A stretch of DNA of 64,000 nucleotides from Acidobacteriota bacterium (GTDB lineage: Bacteria > Acidobacteriota > Vicinamibacteria > Vicinamibacterales > Vicinamibacteraceae). The DNA lies in the NCBI GenBank assembly GCA_023429845.1, contig JAEZCY010000207.1, forward strand, positions 1 through 64,000, in the 5' to 3' direction. Shown piece after piece: positions 1-7,996 of the stretch. The notes below the pieces were generated by a model. It was not told where the DNA came from. It worked only from the letters and a program-made list of their open reading frames with translations, and made no database searches. Each line of letters opens with the position of its first letter. The stretch's first letter is position 1. The position numbers and the translations under genes are program-made.

Positions 1-52
1 CGTCGGGCCTGCCCCGACGCGTGGCGATGGCGTCGCCGGGCGAGGCCGGCGG

Positions 53-1408
53 CTACGCGCGGCCAGCGGCGACGAGCACCGCGGCGTAGAACGCGTCGAG
101 TCCGTGCGCGTGGGGCCAGGTTCGCAGCGTCCCTTCCGCGGTCAGCAGCGGCGCCATCGAGGCCGGGAAGGGCGCACGGCGCAGGTCGAACCGCGCCACG
201 TCGGAGCGATCCGCGAGCACCTGGGCGACGATCGACTCGTTCTCCTCCGGCTCGCCCGAGCACGTCGCGTACACGAGTCGCCCCCCTGGCGCCAGGGCGC
301 GCAAGCCCTCGTCGATGAGCTCGCGCTGCACGTGCGCCAGCTTTGGGAGGTCAGCCGACGTGCGGCGCCAGCGGACGTCGGGCTCGCGCCGCAGTGTGCC
401 GAGGCCCGAGCACGGCGCGTCGATCAGCAGCGTGTCCAACGTGCCGGCAAACGGCAACTGACGGGCGTCGCTGCGCAGCACCGGGACCGCACGACCGGGC
501 ACGCGAGCCAGGCTCTGCGCCAGCAGGCTGACACGCCGCGCCCGCAGGTCGTTGGCAAACACGCGGCTGCCCTCGATCAGGTGCGGTCGCATCGCGATGG
601 TCTTGCCGCCGGGCGACGCGCAGGCGTCGAGCACCCGCCCGCGTGCCACGGCCGCCGTGACGCGTCCCACGGCCGCGGAGGCTTCATCCTGCGCATAGGC
701 AACATTGCCGGCGAGCAGCGGCATGGCATCGCGCCCCGTCTCGAGCACCCATCCGCCCGGGACGAACCGCGTCGGGGTGCCGGCAATGGCCTCGAATGCC
801 GGGGCCGCGTCCGCCGTCGTTGCGACGGGCCAGACGGTGACGTCCGCGGGCGTGTTGTCGTACCGCACCCATGCCTCGGTGGCGTCGTACCCGAACCGAT
901 CCAGCCATCGCTCGACGAGCCAGCGCGGATGCGAGTGCGTGATCGCGAGGTGGGCGATGGCCTGCTCCCGCCATCGGGGATCGTCGATCGCGACGCGCGG
1001 CGCCTCGGGGAGGAGCGGTGGTCCTTCCCTGACCACGCGGCGCAGCACGGCATTGACCATGCCCGACGCGCTGCGCGTCCGTCCACGTTTCACCATCTCG
1101 ACGGCATCGTTGACGACGGCGGACGCCGGAATGCGGTTCGCGTGCTGCAACTGGTACAGCCCGAGTCGCAGTGCGGTGCGTACCTCCGAATCGAGGTCGG
1201 CCGGCTGGCGATTCGTGAGGGCGTGGATGGCGAAGTCGAGCGCCAGTCGCCATCGCTGTACCCCCGTGGCCAGTTCGGTGAGCAGCGCCCGGTCCCGCGC
1301 GTCGGCGAGCGTGGGATGCACCTGGGACAGCGCGGTTGCGAGGTCCCACCGACCGGCATCGACGGCCATGAGGACCTCCGTCGCCGCCGCGCGGGCCGGT
1401 GCGATCAC
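53..1408 (-). CDS. rsmB: 16S rRNA (cytosine-C5) methyltransferase RsmB
   Basis: Predicted SAM-dependent methyltransferase making m5C967 in 16S rRNA. An N-terminal NusB-like RNA-binding domain (about residues 5-140) precedes a Rossmann methyltransferase domain. The SAM-binding loop reads DACASPGGK near residue 260, motif IV is DAPCSG, and the catalytic-cysteine motif TCS lies near residue 382. The frame stays open further upstream inside fmt, but the GTG at 1408 forms a GTGA overlap with the fmt stop and gives a family-typical N-terminus (VIAPARAAA), about 451 aa. Last gene of the aroC-def-fmt-rsmB run, the classical formyl-methionine gene order. Confidence 0.93.
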   Translation of the reverse strand: MIAPARAAATEVLMAVDAGRWDLATALSQVHPTLADARDRALLTELATGVQRWRLALDFAIHALTNRQPADLDSEVRTALRLGLYQLQHANRIPASAVVNDAVEMVKRGRTRSASGMVNAVLRRVVREGPPLLPEAPRVAIDDPRWREQAIAHLAITHSHPRWLVERWLDRFGYDATEAWVRYDNTPADVTVWPVATTADAAPAFEAIAGTPTRFVPGGWVLETGRDAMPLLAGNVAYAQDEASAAVGRVTAAVARGRVLDACASPGGKTIAMRPHLIEGSRVFANDLRARRVSLLAQSLARVPGRAVPVLRSDARQLPFAGTLDTLLIDAPCSGLGTLRREPDVRWRRTSADLPKLAHVQRELIDEGLRALAPGGRLVYATCSGEPEENESIVAQVLADRSDVARFDLRRAPFPASMAPLLTAEGTLRTWPHAHGLDAFYAAVLVAAGRA

Positions 1409-2358
1409 GGCGTACTCACCGCCTGCACCGTCGTCGTCGCGCGACGCCCGAGCAGCCATGCCTTCGCGGTCATCACGCGCTTGCCTTCGGGCTGCACGCG
1501 GGCGACGCGCAAAGCCCCGCCATCGCCGCACGCCAGCAGAATCGCGTCACCGTCGGCTTTCACGAGCCCGCCCGGCGCGGTCTCGCCCGCGCCAGCCGCC
1601 GCGGCTTTCGCTTCGCGCACGACGAGACGCTGGCCGTCCACGAACGTGAACGCGCCAGGCCAGGGCTGCATGCCGCGCACGTGACGGTCGAGTTCAAGGG
1701 CCGGCCGCGTCCAGTCGATGCGGCCTTCCTGCTTCTCGAGACGCGGCGCAAGCGTCGCCTTCTGGTCGTCCTGTGGAACCTCCGGGACCGTCTCGCCGCG
1801 GCCGATTCTGTCCACCACGTCTCGCAACAGCGAAGCGCCTGCCACCGACAGGCGCGCCTCGAGCGATCCGCTCGTGTCGTCCTCACCCACGGGCACCTCG
1901 ACTCGGGCCAGCATCGGGCCCGCATCGAGCGCCAGGACGACACGCATGATCGTGACCCCGCTCACGGCGTCGCCGTTGAGTACCGCGCGCTGGATCGGCG
2001 ATGCGCCCCGCCAGGCAGGCAGCAATGATGCGTGCACGTTGAGGAAGCCACGCGGCGGGATGTCGAGCAGGACCTGTGGCAACAAGCGACCGTAGGCCGC
2101 CACGATCGCGAGATCGGCGCCCCACGCGCGGAATGCGTCGAGGAAGTCGGCGTCCTTGAGTCGGGTGGGTTGCAGGACGGGCACGCCGGCGGCGCGCGCG
2201 CGCGCCTTCACCGGCGCCTCGCTGACCTGGTGCCCGCGGCCGCGCGGCCGATCGGGCTGCGAGACGACGCCCACCACGTCGTGGTCGGAAGCGAGGAGGG
2301 CGTCGAGGGTGGGAACGGCGAAACCGGGCGTGCCGAAGAACGCCACTCGCAGGGACAT
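1405..2358 (-). CDS. fmt: Methionyl-tRNA formyltransferase
   Basis: Formylates the amino group of Met-tRNA(fMet) from 10-formyl-tetrahydrofolate for translation initiation. The 317 aa length is typical. The N-terminus MSLRVAFFGTPGFAVP is the usual strand/loop, the catalytic segment NVHASLLPAWRGASPIQRA sits near residue 106 (Asn and His), and the catalytic Asp lies in the later ALDAGPML segment. The C-terminal OB-like domain follows. It starts 16 nt after def and its TGA overlaps the rsmB GTG, so the three genes are probably co-translated. Confidence 0.96.
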   Translation of the reverse strand: MSLRVAFFGTPGFAVPTLDALLASDHDVVGVVSQPDRPRGRGHQVSEAPVKARARAAGVPVLQPTRLKDADFLDAFRAWGADLAIVAAYGRLLPQVLLDIPPRGFLNVHASLLPAWRGASPIQRAVLNGDAVSGVTIMRVVLALDAGPMLARVEVPVGEDDTSGSLEARLSVAGASLLRDVVDRIGRGETVPEVPQDDQKATLAPRLEKQEGRIDWTRPALELDRHVRGMQPWPGAFTFVDGQRLVVREAKAAAAGAGETAPGGLVKADGDAILLACGDGGALRVARVQPEGKRVMTAKAWLLGRRATTTVQAVSTP

Positions 2359-2374
2359 CAGCAGCTTCCTCCGG

Positions 2375-2884
2375 TCACCACTTGCCGGCGCGACGCAGGC
2401 GCTGGATGCGGCGGGTCAGCGTCCAGCGATAGAGCGGCCGAAGACGGTCGAGGAACAACACGCCGTCGAGATGGTCGAGCTCGTGCTGGAGCGCACGCGC
2501 CAGAAGGCCTTCCGCGTGGATCTCCCGGACCTGTCCCTCGTGGTCCATGGCCCGCACCGCCATCCGGAGCGGCCGCGCGACGGTGGCCTCGATGCCGGGC
2601 ACGCTGAGGCACCCTTCTTCCTTCAGCTGCATGCCGTCACACGAGATCAGCTCGGGATTGATCAACACGAGCAACTGGTCGGGACGCCGTCCCGCGGAGA
2701 GATCGATCAGGCAGAGGCGCAGAGATTGGCCGACCTGCGGCGCCGCGAGCCCCACCCCGGCCGCCTCGTGCATCGTGTCGCGCATGTCCTCGATCAGCGT
2801 CTCGATCTCGGGCGTGATTGCGACCACGGGCGCGGCCTTCTTGTGGAGCAGCGGGTCGCCGTAGCGCAGGATGGGACGGCGCAT
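2375..2884 (-). CDS. def: Peptide deformylase
   Basis: Removes the N-formyl group from nascent proteins, the partner step to Fmt. All three metalloenzyme motifs are visible: GVGLAAPQVG, EEGCLSVPG (metal-ligand Cys near residue 90) and QHELDHLDG (His/Glu/His near residues 132-136). The ATG at 2884 (MRRPILRYGD) gives the canonical 169 aa; a longer open frame upstream runs through aroC and is not credible. Only 4 nt separate it from the aroC stop. Confidence 0.96.
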   Translation of the reverse strand: MRRPILRYGDPLLHKKAAPVVAITPEIETLIEDMRDTMHEAAGVGLAAPQVGQSLRLCLIDLSAGRRPDQLLVLINPELISCDGMQLKEEGCLSVPGIEATVARPLRMAVRAMDHEGQVREIHAEGLLARALQHELDHLDGVLFLDRLRPLYRWTLTRRIQRLRRAGKW

Positions 2885-2888
2885 CGGC

Positions 2889-4106
2889 TCAGGCGCCGGT
2901 GGGTGCGGGATGGAATCGTTGCTGCACGCGCTGCTGCACGCGTGCCATCTGCGCGCGGATGTCGTCGAGCGTGTCGGCGCCGAAGCGCTCGAGGACGGCG
3001 TCGGCGAGCACGAACGCGACCATCGCTTCACCGACCACCGCGGCCGCGGGCACCGCACACACGTCGCTCCGCTCGATCGCCGCCGGCGATTCCTGCATCG
3101 TCTGCAGATCCACGGAGCGCAGCGGCTTCATCAGCGTGGAGATCGGCTTCATGTAGCCGGTCACGCGCAGGTCTTCGCCGTTGGTCACGCCGCCCTCGAG
3201 ACCACCGGCCCTGTTCGTTGGACGAGCGACACCGAGCGCCGAGGCGTCCCCCTCCTGCGGCAGGACGATCTCGTCGTGCACTTGCGAGCCCGGCACAGAG
3301 GCCACGCCCACGCCCTTGCCGATGCCGACCGCCTTGATCGCCGGAATCGACATCAGCGCCTGTGCGAGGCGTCCATCGAGCTTGCGGTCCCACTGCACGT
3401 AGGAGCCCAGGCCAGGGGGCAGGCCGCGCACCACGATCTCGAACGCGCCGCCGAGCGTGTCGCCCGCAGCGCGCGCCGCGTCGATGGCCTCGATCATCTG
3501 CTGCTGCAGGCCCTCGTCCACGCAATGCAGCGGCGCATCGTCGTCTAACGCGCCGATCCGTTCGTAGGTGACCGACAGTGGCTCGGGCACGCTCACTGGC
3601 CCCAGCGTGACGACGTGACTGACGATGTGGATGTCGAGTGCGGCGAGCAGCTGGCGGGCGAGGGCGCCGGCAGCGACCCGTGCGGCCGTCTCGCGAGCGC
3701 TTGCCCGCGCGAGGATGTCGCGCATGTCGTCGCGGTCGTACTTGAGCGCGCCCGCGAGGTCGGCGTGCCCGGGCCGGGGACGCGTGACCGCCGCGCGTCG
3801 GGCGCCCGTCGCATCGGCCGGCGCCTCTGGCCCGACATGCATCGTCTGCTGCCAGTTCTTCCAGTCGCGATTGCGGATCAGCAACGCGACAGGGCTCCCG
3901 AGCGTGTGTCCCTTGCGGACGCCGCTGAGGATCTCGGCCGTGTCGGTCTCGATCTGCATGCGCCGACCGCGTCCGTAACCGAGCTGGCGACGACGAAGGT
4001 CGCGAGCGAGGGCCTCCTGATCGACCGGAAGGCCGGCCGGCAGGCCTTCCACCATCGCGACCAGGGCCTGCCCGTGGGATTCACCTGCCGTGAGAAAGCG
4101 CAGCAT
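2889..4106 (-). CDS. aroC: Chorismate synthase
   Basis: FMN-dependent synthase converting EPSP to chorismate, the substrate of the trp/tyr/phe branches encoded by the operon at 12.2-23.4 kb. Recognised from GESHGQALVAMVEGLPAG at the N-terminus, the RRRQLGYGRGRRMQIE segment, GHTLGSPVALLIRNRDWKNW and the arginine/aspartate-rich TRPRPGHADLAG. ATG 4106 gives 405 aa; a TTG lies one codon upstream. It heads the minus-strand run into def-fmt-rsmB. A TAGAAT hexamer ends 9 nt before the ATG with no Shine-Dalgarno sequence, suggesting a near-leaderless mRNA. Confidence 0.95.
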   Translation of the reverse strand: MLRFLTAGESHGQALVAMVEGLPAGLPVDQEALARDLRRRQLGYGRGRRMQIETDTAEILSGVRKGHTLGSPVALLIRNRDWKNWQQTMHVGPEAPADATGARRAAVTRPRPGHADLAGALKYDRDDMRDILARASARETAARVAAGALARQLLAALDIHIVSHVVTLGPVSVPEPLSVTYERIGALDDDAPLHCVDEGLQQQMIEAIDAARAAGDTLGGAFEIVVRGLPPGLGSYVQWDRKLDGRLAQALMSIPAIKAVGIGKGVGVASVPGSQVHDEIVLPQEGDASALGVARPTNRAGGLEGGVTNGEDLRVTGYMKPISTLMKPLRSVDLQTMQESPAAIERSDVCAVPAAAVVGEAMVAFVLADAVLERFGADTLDDIRAQMARVQQRVQQRFHPAPTGA

Positions 4107-4115
4107 CAACCCATG

Positions 4116-4144
4116 ATTCTACACGTCCGAGCCGCCCGTGACGG
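4116..4144 (-). promoter_or_regulatory. Putative sigma70 promoter of aroC-def-fmt-rsmB
   Basis: Read on the minus strand, CCGTCA (4144-4139), a 17-nt spacer and TAGAAT (4121-4116) precede the aroC ATG at 4106. The -10 is good (5/6) and the -35 moderate. The predicted transcription start falls within about 3 nt of the start codon. Confidence 0.45.
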
Positions 4145-4253
4145 TCGCAGCCGGTCGTAGATCCTGCGCCAGCACACGCGGGCCCGTGCGCAGTTTCCGC
4201 ACCGGCCGTCTCACGGTCGTCACGAATCCGGTGCGTTTGGTCACGCGGTGCGG

Positions 4254-4269
4254 TGGCGAGCGCCTTGCT
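4254..4269 (+). promoter_or_regulatory. Possible sigma54 (-24/-12) promoter
   Basis: TGGCGAGCGCCTTGCT matches the sigma54 consensus layout: TGGC, seven bases, TTGCT, with the essential GG and GC exactly 10 nt apart. It lies 13 nt before the first ATG of a sigma54-dependent activator gene, so autoregulation is plausible. GC-rich DNA makes chance matches common, and the implied transcript start nearly coincides with the start codon. Confidence 0.35.
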
Positions 4270-4281
4270 CAATGACCGGGC

Positions 4282-6426
4282 ATGCCGTGCATGTCGATGC
4301 CGTGGTCAGGGGAGATGCCGCGTTGTGGCCGCCTGATCGACACGGCTGACGGACTCGTCGATCTGGCAACCGGGCTGCACGCACGTCTCACCTGCGACCT
4401 GGTTACGGAAGACGTCGTCGCGCGTACGGTTCGCGACGGCGATTGCCTCGGCATCACGGTGATCGCCGGCGGCGGCGAGGCATGCATCGACGCCTGGTTC
4501 ACGCGGAACTGGCTCGGACGCTGGCAGCACCGGCGACTGTTCGTGCGGGACCTGCCCGTCGGTCATGGTGTCGCCGCAGTGGGGCCGACGACGGCGTCGC
4601 TCGATTGCGACACACACATCGGAGTCACGCGTGCCGGCATGGGTGCGTGGCTCACCATCGCCGCAGAGGCGCGAGCACACGGGTTCGTTCCGGTGCATGC
4701 GTCGGTGCTCACCTGGCTTGGCGGCGCAATCGATCGCTGGCCGCCACTCGTCATCGGTGTGCCGACGGGCGGCGGGCTCCACGCGCACGCGGCGCGCGAG
4801 AGCTGCGCGCGCGGCGCCGTGGCCACGCTGGTGTCGTTGCCCGAGCCGATGACCACGGCCAAGCTCCCGTGCCAGCCACCACCGTCGGTCGCTGCCATGC
4901 CCCCTGCAGCGCGCCTGCGCTTCGGCGTCCCCGGCACGGCCGCGCGTGGTCGCCATCTGCGTCGCGCGTGGCAGGCGCTGCCTCGGGCCCCGATGTGGCC
5001 ACTCGTCACCTGGATCCCTTCGACTGCTGGAGGTCGCATTGCCATGACCCACCTGGAACTGCTCGACGTGAGCACGCAGATCGAGGACGCGCGGCGCGAC
5101 GACGAGGCACTGCTCGTCGGGTGTCGGGCAGCGCGCCAGCACACTCGCGCTGACCACGCGGCCATCGTGTCGGTTGCGGGCGCACTCCCGGAAGTTGTGG
5201 CCAGCGACGGCCCACCAGGCGACTCGCCGGCCGCATGGCGACACCTGTGCCGCGACGAAGGACCGCGCGAGCTGGTCTCGTCGTCTGGGTGGCACACGGC
5301 CGCGCGGCACGTTCGCGACGACGGCGCGAGCGTGTGGGTGTGCGGTCGATGGGCGACGCGGGAGCAGGGAGGCGGCGTCTGCGAACTGCTGTCGGTGTTT
5401 GCCCGGCTCGTGGCGCCCCGCGTGTGCGCGGTCCCGCCACGCCGGCCCGGCGCTGCCGGACTCGAAGAGACGCTCGTCGGCTCGAGCACGGTGATGCACG
5501 ACGTGCGAGCACAGATCGCGCTTGCCGCACGTGCGCCCTTCCCGGTCCTGATTCGCGGCGAGAGCGGTTGCGGCAAGGAACTCGCGGCGCGGGCCATCCA
5601 CGCGCTCGGCCCACGTCGGCATCGGCGCTGCGGCGCCATCAACTGCGCGGCGCTTCCCGACGACCTGATCGAATCCGAACTGTTCGGACATGTCCGCGGC
5701 GCCTTCACGGGTGCGGCGACCGACCGCGCCGGGTTGTTCGACGATGCCGACGGGGGCACGCTGTTCCTGGACGAGGTGGGGGAACTCGGCGCGCGGGCGC
5801 AGGCGAAGCTCCTGCGTGTGCTGCAGGACGGCGAAGTGCGTCGGGTCGGGGAGAACCACGCGCGCCGGGTGGACGTGCGGGTGATAGCGGCCACGAACCT
5901 GTCGCTGGAGGACGCCGTGCGGCGCGGCGCCTTCCGCGCGGATCTGTTCTACCGGCTCGACGTTGTCCGCGTGCGCATGCCGGCGTTGCGGGAGCGGCGC
6001 GAGGACATCCCGCTGCTGGCGCGGCACTTCTGGCGCGAATGCACGGCGCGCCTCGGCAGCCGGGCGCGTCTCGAGGGGCGCCCGCTCGACCTGCTCACCC
6101 GCTACGACTGGCCCGGCAACGTCCGTCAATTGCAGAACATCCTCGCTGCACTCGCCGTCCGTGCGCCCGTGCAGGGTCGGGTGAGCGTCGACGACCTCCC
6201 TCCGGAGGTGCGACACGCCGATCGCGACGGTGCGTACACGGGCCGCGGCGGACTCGACGCAGCACGCCGTGAGTTCGAGGCGACCTACGTCCGCGACGCA
6301 CTGTCGCGCGCCGGCGGTCGGCCCTCGATGGCCGCCCGCGACCTTGGCGTCACCCGTCAGGGGTTGAGCAAGCTCGTACGGCGCCTCGGGCTCGACGAGC
6401 AGCGTGCGGGTCCCCGGGTGCCGTAG
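4282..6426 (+). CDS. Sigma54-dependent Fis-family transcriptional activator with a novel N-terminal half
   Basis: A 714-aa bacterial enhancer-binding protein. The AAA+ domain begins near residue 395 (LVGSSTVMHDVRAQI) and has Walker A GESGCGKE (about 426-433), the sigma54-contacting GAFTGA loop (about 473-478), Walker B GGTLFLDEVGEL, the sensor/arginine region around FYRLDVVRVRMPALRERR and the WPGNVRQLQN segment. A Fis-type helix-turn-helix (MAARDLGVTRQGLSKLVRRL) ends the protein. About 390 residues in front carry no phosphoacceptor receiver domain that I can recognise; residues 280-385 could be GAF-like, the rest is unassigned. The start is uncertain: several ATGs occur at 4282-4310. It lies upstream of, but probably not in one operon with, the ECF sigma gene. 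Confidence 0.88.
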   Translation: MPCMSMPWSGEMPRCGRLIDTADGLVDLATGLHARLTCDLVTEDVVARTVRDGDCLGITVIAGGGEACIDAWFTRNWLGRWQHRRLFVRDLPVGHGVAAVGPTTASLDCDTHIGVTRAGMGAWLTIAAEARAHGFVPVHASVLTWLGGAIDRWPPLVIGVPTGGGLHAHAARESCARGAVATLVSLPEPMTTAKLPCQPPPSVAAMPPAARLRFGVPGTAARGRHLRRAWQALPRAPMWPLVTWIPSTAGGRIAMTHLELLDVSTQIEDARRDDEALLVGCRAARQHTRADHAAIVSVAGALPEVVASDGPPGDSPAAWRHLCRDEGPRELVSSSGWHTAARHVRDDGASVWVCGRWATREQGGGVCELLSVFARLVAPRVCAVPPRRPGAAGLEETLVGSSTVMHDVRAQIALAARAPFPVLIRGESGCGKELAARAIHALGPRRHRRCGAINCAALPDDLIESELFGHVRGAFTGAATDRAGLFDDADGGTLFLDEVGELGARAQAKLLRVLQDGEVRRVGENHARRVDVRVIAATNLSLEDAVRRGAFRADLFYRLDVVRVRMPALRERREDIPLLARHFWRECTARLGSRARLEGRPLDLLTRYDWPGNVRQLQNILAALAVRAPVQGRVSVDDLPPEVRHADRDGAYTGRGGLDAARREFEATYVRDALSRAGGRPSMAARDLGVTRQGLSKLVRRLGLDEQRAGPRVP

Positions 6427-6517
6427 CCGCGGCTCGTTGCGCCGCGTCGCACGTTGGGTCAGTCGAGAGGGCTCTTCGTCGTCGCGCGGTGGCCGGCCCG
6501 GCTTCCCTGGGAGGAAA

Positions 6518-6544
6518 GGGAACAATTCGGCAGTTGCGGTGTCC
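6518..6544 (+). promoter_or_regulatory. Putative ECF-type (autoregulated) promoter
   Basis: GGGAAC at 6518-6523 is followed, after 17 nt, by GTC inside GTGTCCAACC. This fits the GGAAC-N16/17-GTC form recognised by many group IV sigma factors. It would start transcription near 6550, about 30 nt before the sigma gene's GTG and its AGGAGG. Autoregulation is inferred. Confidence 0.5.
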
Positions 6545-6580
6545 AACCAGACATCGGTACGCTCAGGAGGTGACTGCAGG

Positions 6581-7195
6581 GTGGCAGGTGAGATCTCGAT
6601 GAAACCCGTCACGCTCGACTGGGCGGGCGTCAGCGATGCGGAGGCGGCGCTCGTGACGCGGTGCCTGGCGGCCGATGAGTGCGCCTGCACCGAGCTGGTG
6701 GAGACGCACCAGCGCATGGTCTTCCAGCTGGCGTTCCACCTGCTTGGAGACAAGGAAGAAGCGCTCGACCTGTCGCAGGACGTCTTCCTCACGGTCTTTC
6801 GCATGCTGGACCGGTTTCGTGGGCAGTCCGCGCTCCGCACCTGGATCTACCGCATCGTCGTCAACCAGGCGCGCAATCGGCAGCGCTGGTGGCGCCGCCG
6901 CTACCAGTCCGCGCAGGTGCCCCTCGACGTACACGTGTCCGAACACGGAGAGCTGGCGTCGCCGTCTGATGACTGCGGCCCCGAGCGCCTGCTGTGCCAG
7001 AAGGAACAGGCCGACCGCGTGTGGGACGCGCTCCGTGAACTGCCGTTCGACCAGCGCACCGCGCTGGTGTTGCGCGAGATCGACGGGCTCAGCTACGAGG
7101 AAATCGGCTATTCGCTGAACGTCGCCGTCGGCACGGTGAAATCGCGGCTGGCGCGGGCGCGCCAGCTCCTCCGGGCGGAGTTGCAACGATCATGA
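6581..7195 (+). CDS. RNA polymerase sigma factor, ECF subfamily
   Basis: Group IV sigma factor of about 204 aa. Region 2 shows ETHQRMVFQLAFHLLGDKEEA, DLSQDVFLTVFRML and the promoter-melting ALRTWIYRIVVNQARNR. Region 4 shows LPFDQRTALVLREIDGLSYEEI and a helix-turn-helix ending GTVKSRLARAR. I chose GTG 6581 because AGGAGG (6565-6570) is 10 nt upstream; the ATG at 6599 is 28 nt away and has no ribosome site. The stop overlaps the anti-sigma ATG (ATGA), so the two proteins are probably made at a fixed ratio. Confidence 0.9.
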   Translation: MAGEISMKPVTLDWAGVSDAEAALVTRCLAADECACTELVETHQRMVFQLAFHLLGDKEEALDLSQDVFLTVFRMLDRFRGQSALRTWIYRIVVNQARNRQRWWRRRYQSAQVPLDVHVSEHGELASPSDDCGPERLLCQKEQADRVWDALRELPFDQRTALVLREIDGLSYEEIGYSLNVAVGTVKSRLARARQLLRAELQRS

Positions 7196-7992
7196 CGTCG
7201 AGTGGCTGTGCGTCGGTTTCCGGGAAGCTGTCGGCATTCCGTGACGGGGAGCTGCCCGCGGCCGAGCACATCGAGGTCGGTCAGCACCTGCACGGCTGCG
7301 GCGCCTGCCGTGCCGAGCTCGATCAGCTCGACGAATTGGGGAACCTGCTCCGGGGCGGCGGCGCATTGACGTCTGCGGCAATCGCGGACGAGCCGGCGCG
7401 CCGCGGGCTGGCCGGTGCGGTCGTCAGCCGAGTGTTGGCCGAGCAGCAGCAGTCCTGGCCGGTCCGGGCCCAGGCAGCCTTCGAGGACATGCACCTCGTA
7501 TGGGCCGGCCTGTGTGCCACCGCGGCGGTCGTGGTGTGCGCTGGCCTGGCCGCGGGGATCGTCCTGCTGGCTCCGGCCGATCAGCGTGGCGACTCGTTGC
7601 GGGCGATGGTGGCCATGCTGTCGTCGCCGGGCACCGATCGCGATCCACTGCCGCTCGCGCCAGGCGTGCAGGCGCCGCGTGTGTCGGCGGAAGCGATCAC
7701 GCCGCTGATGCTCGCCAACGACCTCACGCTGTCGCGGCACGAGGAAGTGGAACTCGCGATTTCTGCCGTGGTGACGCGCGAGGGGCGCGTCGAGCGCACA
7801 CGGCTGCTCGAAGGCACGCCGAACTCCGCACTCGTGCAGTCGCTGGAGGACGTCGCCCGCTTTCAGCCGGCGAGCCGTGCCGGTACGCCCGTCGCCGTGA
7901 GCCTCGTCTGGCTCGTGAGCCACACGACCGTCCGGCCCGACATCGTGAAGCCGCAGTCCGCGCGGCGGCTGCCCTCCGACATCTCGACGTAG
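7192..7992 (+). CDS. Membrane anti-sigma factor with zinc-finger motif and TonB-C-like domain
   Basis: 266 aa, translationally coupled to the ECF sigma gene. Residues about 12-50 form an anti-sigma (ZAS-like) domain with H-x3-C-x2-C in HLHGCGACRAEL. A single membrane helix lies near residues 105-127 (CATAAVVVCAGLAAGIVLLA). The C-terminal, presumably extracytoplasmic part (about 180-255) resembles the TonB C-terminal fold: EEVELAISAVVTREGRVE, then FQPASRAGTPVAVSLVWLVS. Role: it should hold the sigma factor at the membrane until a signal releases it. The TonB-like sensor end is unusual for this family and could contact an outer-membrane protein; that is inference. Confidence 0.75.
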   Translation: MTSSGCASVSGKLSAFRDGELPAAEHIEVGQHLHGCGACRAELDQLDELGNLLRGGGALTSAAIADEPARRGLAGAVVSRVLAEQQQSWPVRAQAAFEDMHLVWAGLCATAAVVVCAGLAAGIVLLAPADQRGDSLRAMVAMLSSPGTDRDPLPLAPGVQAPRVSAEAITPLMLANDLTLSRHEEVELAISAVVTREGRVERTRLLEGTPNSALVQSLEDVARFQPASRAGTPVAVSLVWLVSHTTVRPDIVKPQSARRLPSDIST

Positions 7993-7996
7993 CGGC

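Noticed and set aside
1..20. GTCGGG...CCCGAC hairpin downstream of rsmB considered as an intrinsic terminator
   Set aside because: No T-run follows in the direction of rsmB transcription and the window edge prevents a fuller view; kept only as a related palindrome.
4306..6840. An 844-codon open frame on the minus strand opposite the sigma54 activator
   Set aside because: Its composition (many Arg, Ala, Pro; no motif) is what GC-rich codon bias produces opposite a real gene, while the plus strand has full AAA+ motifs.
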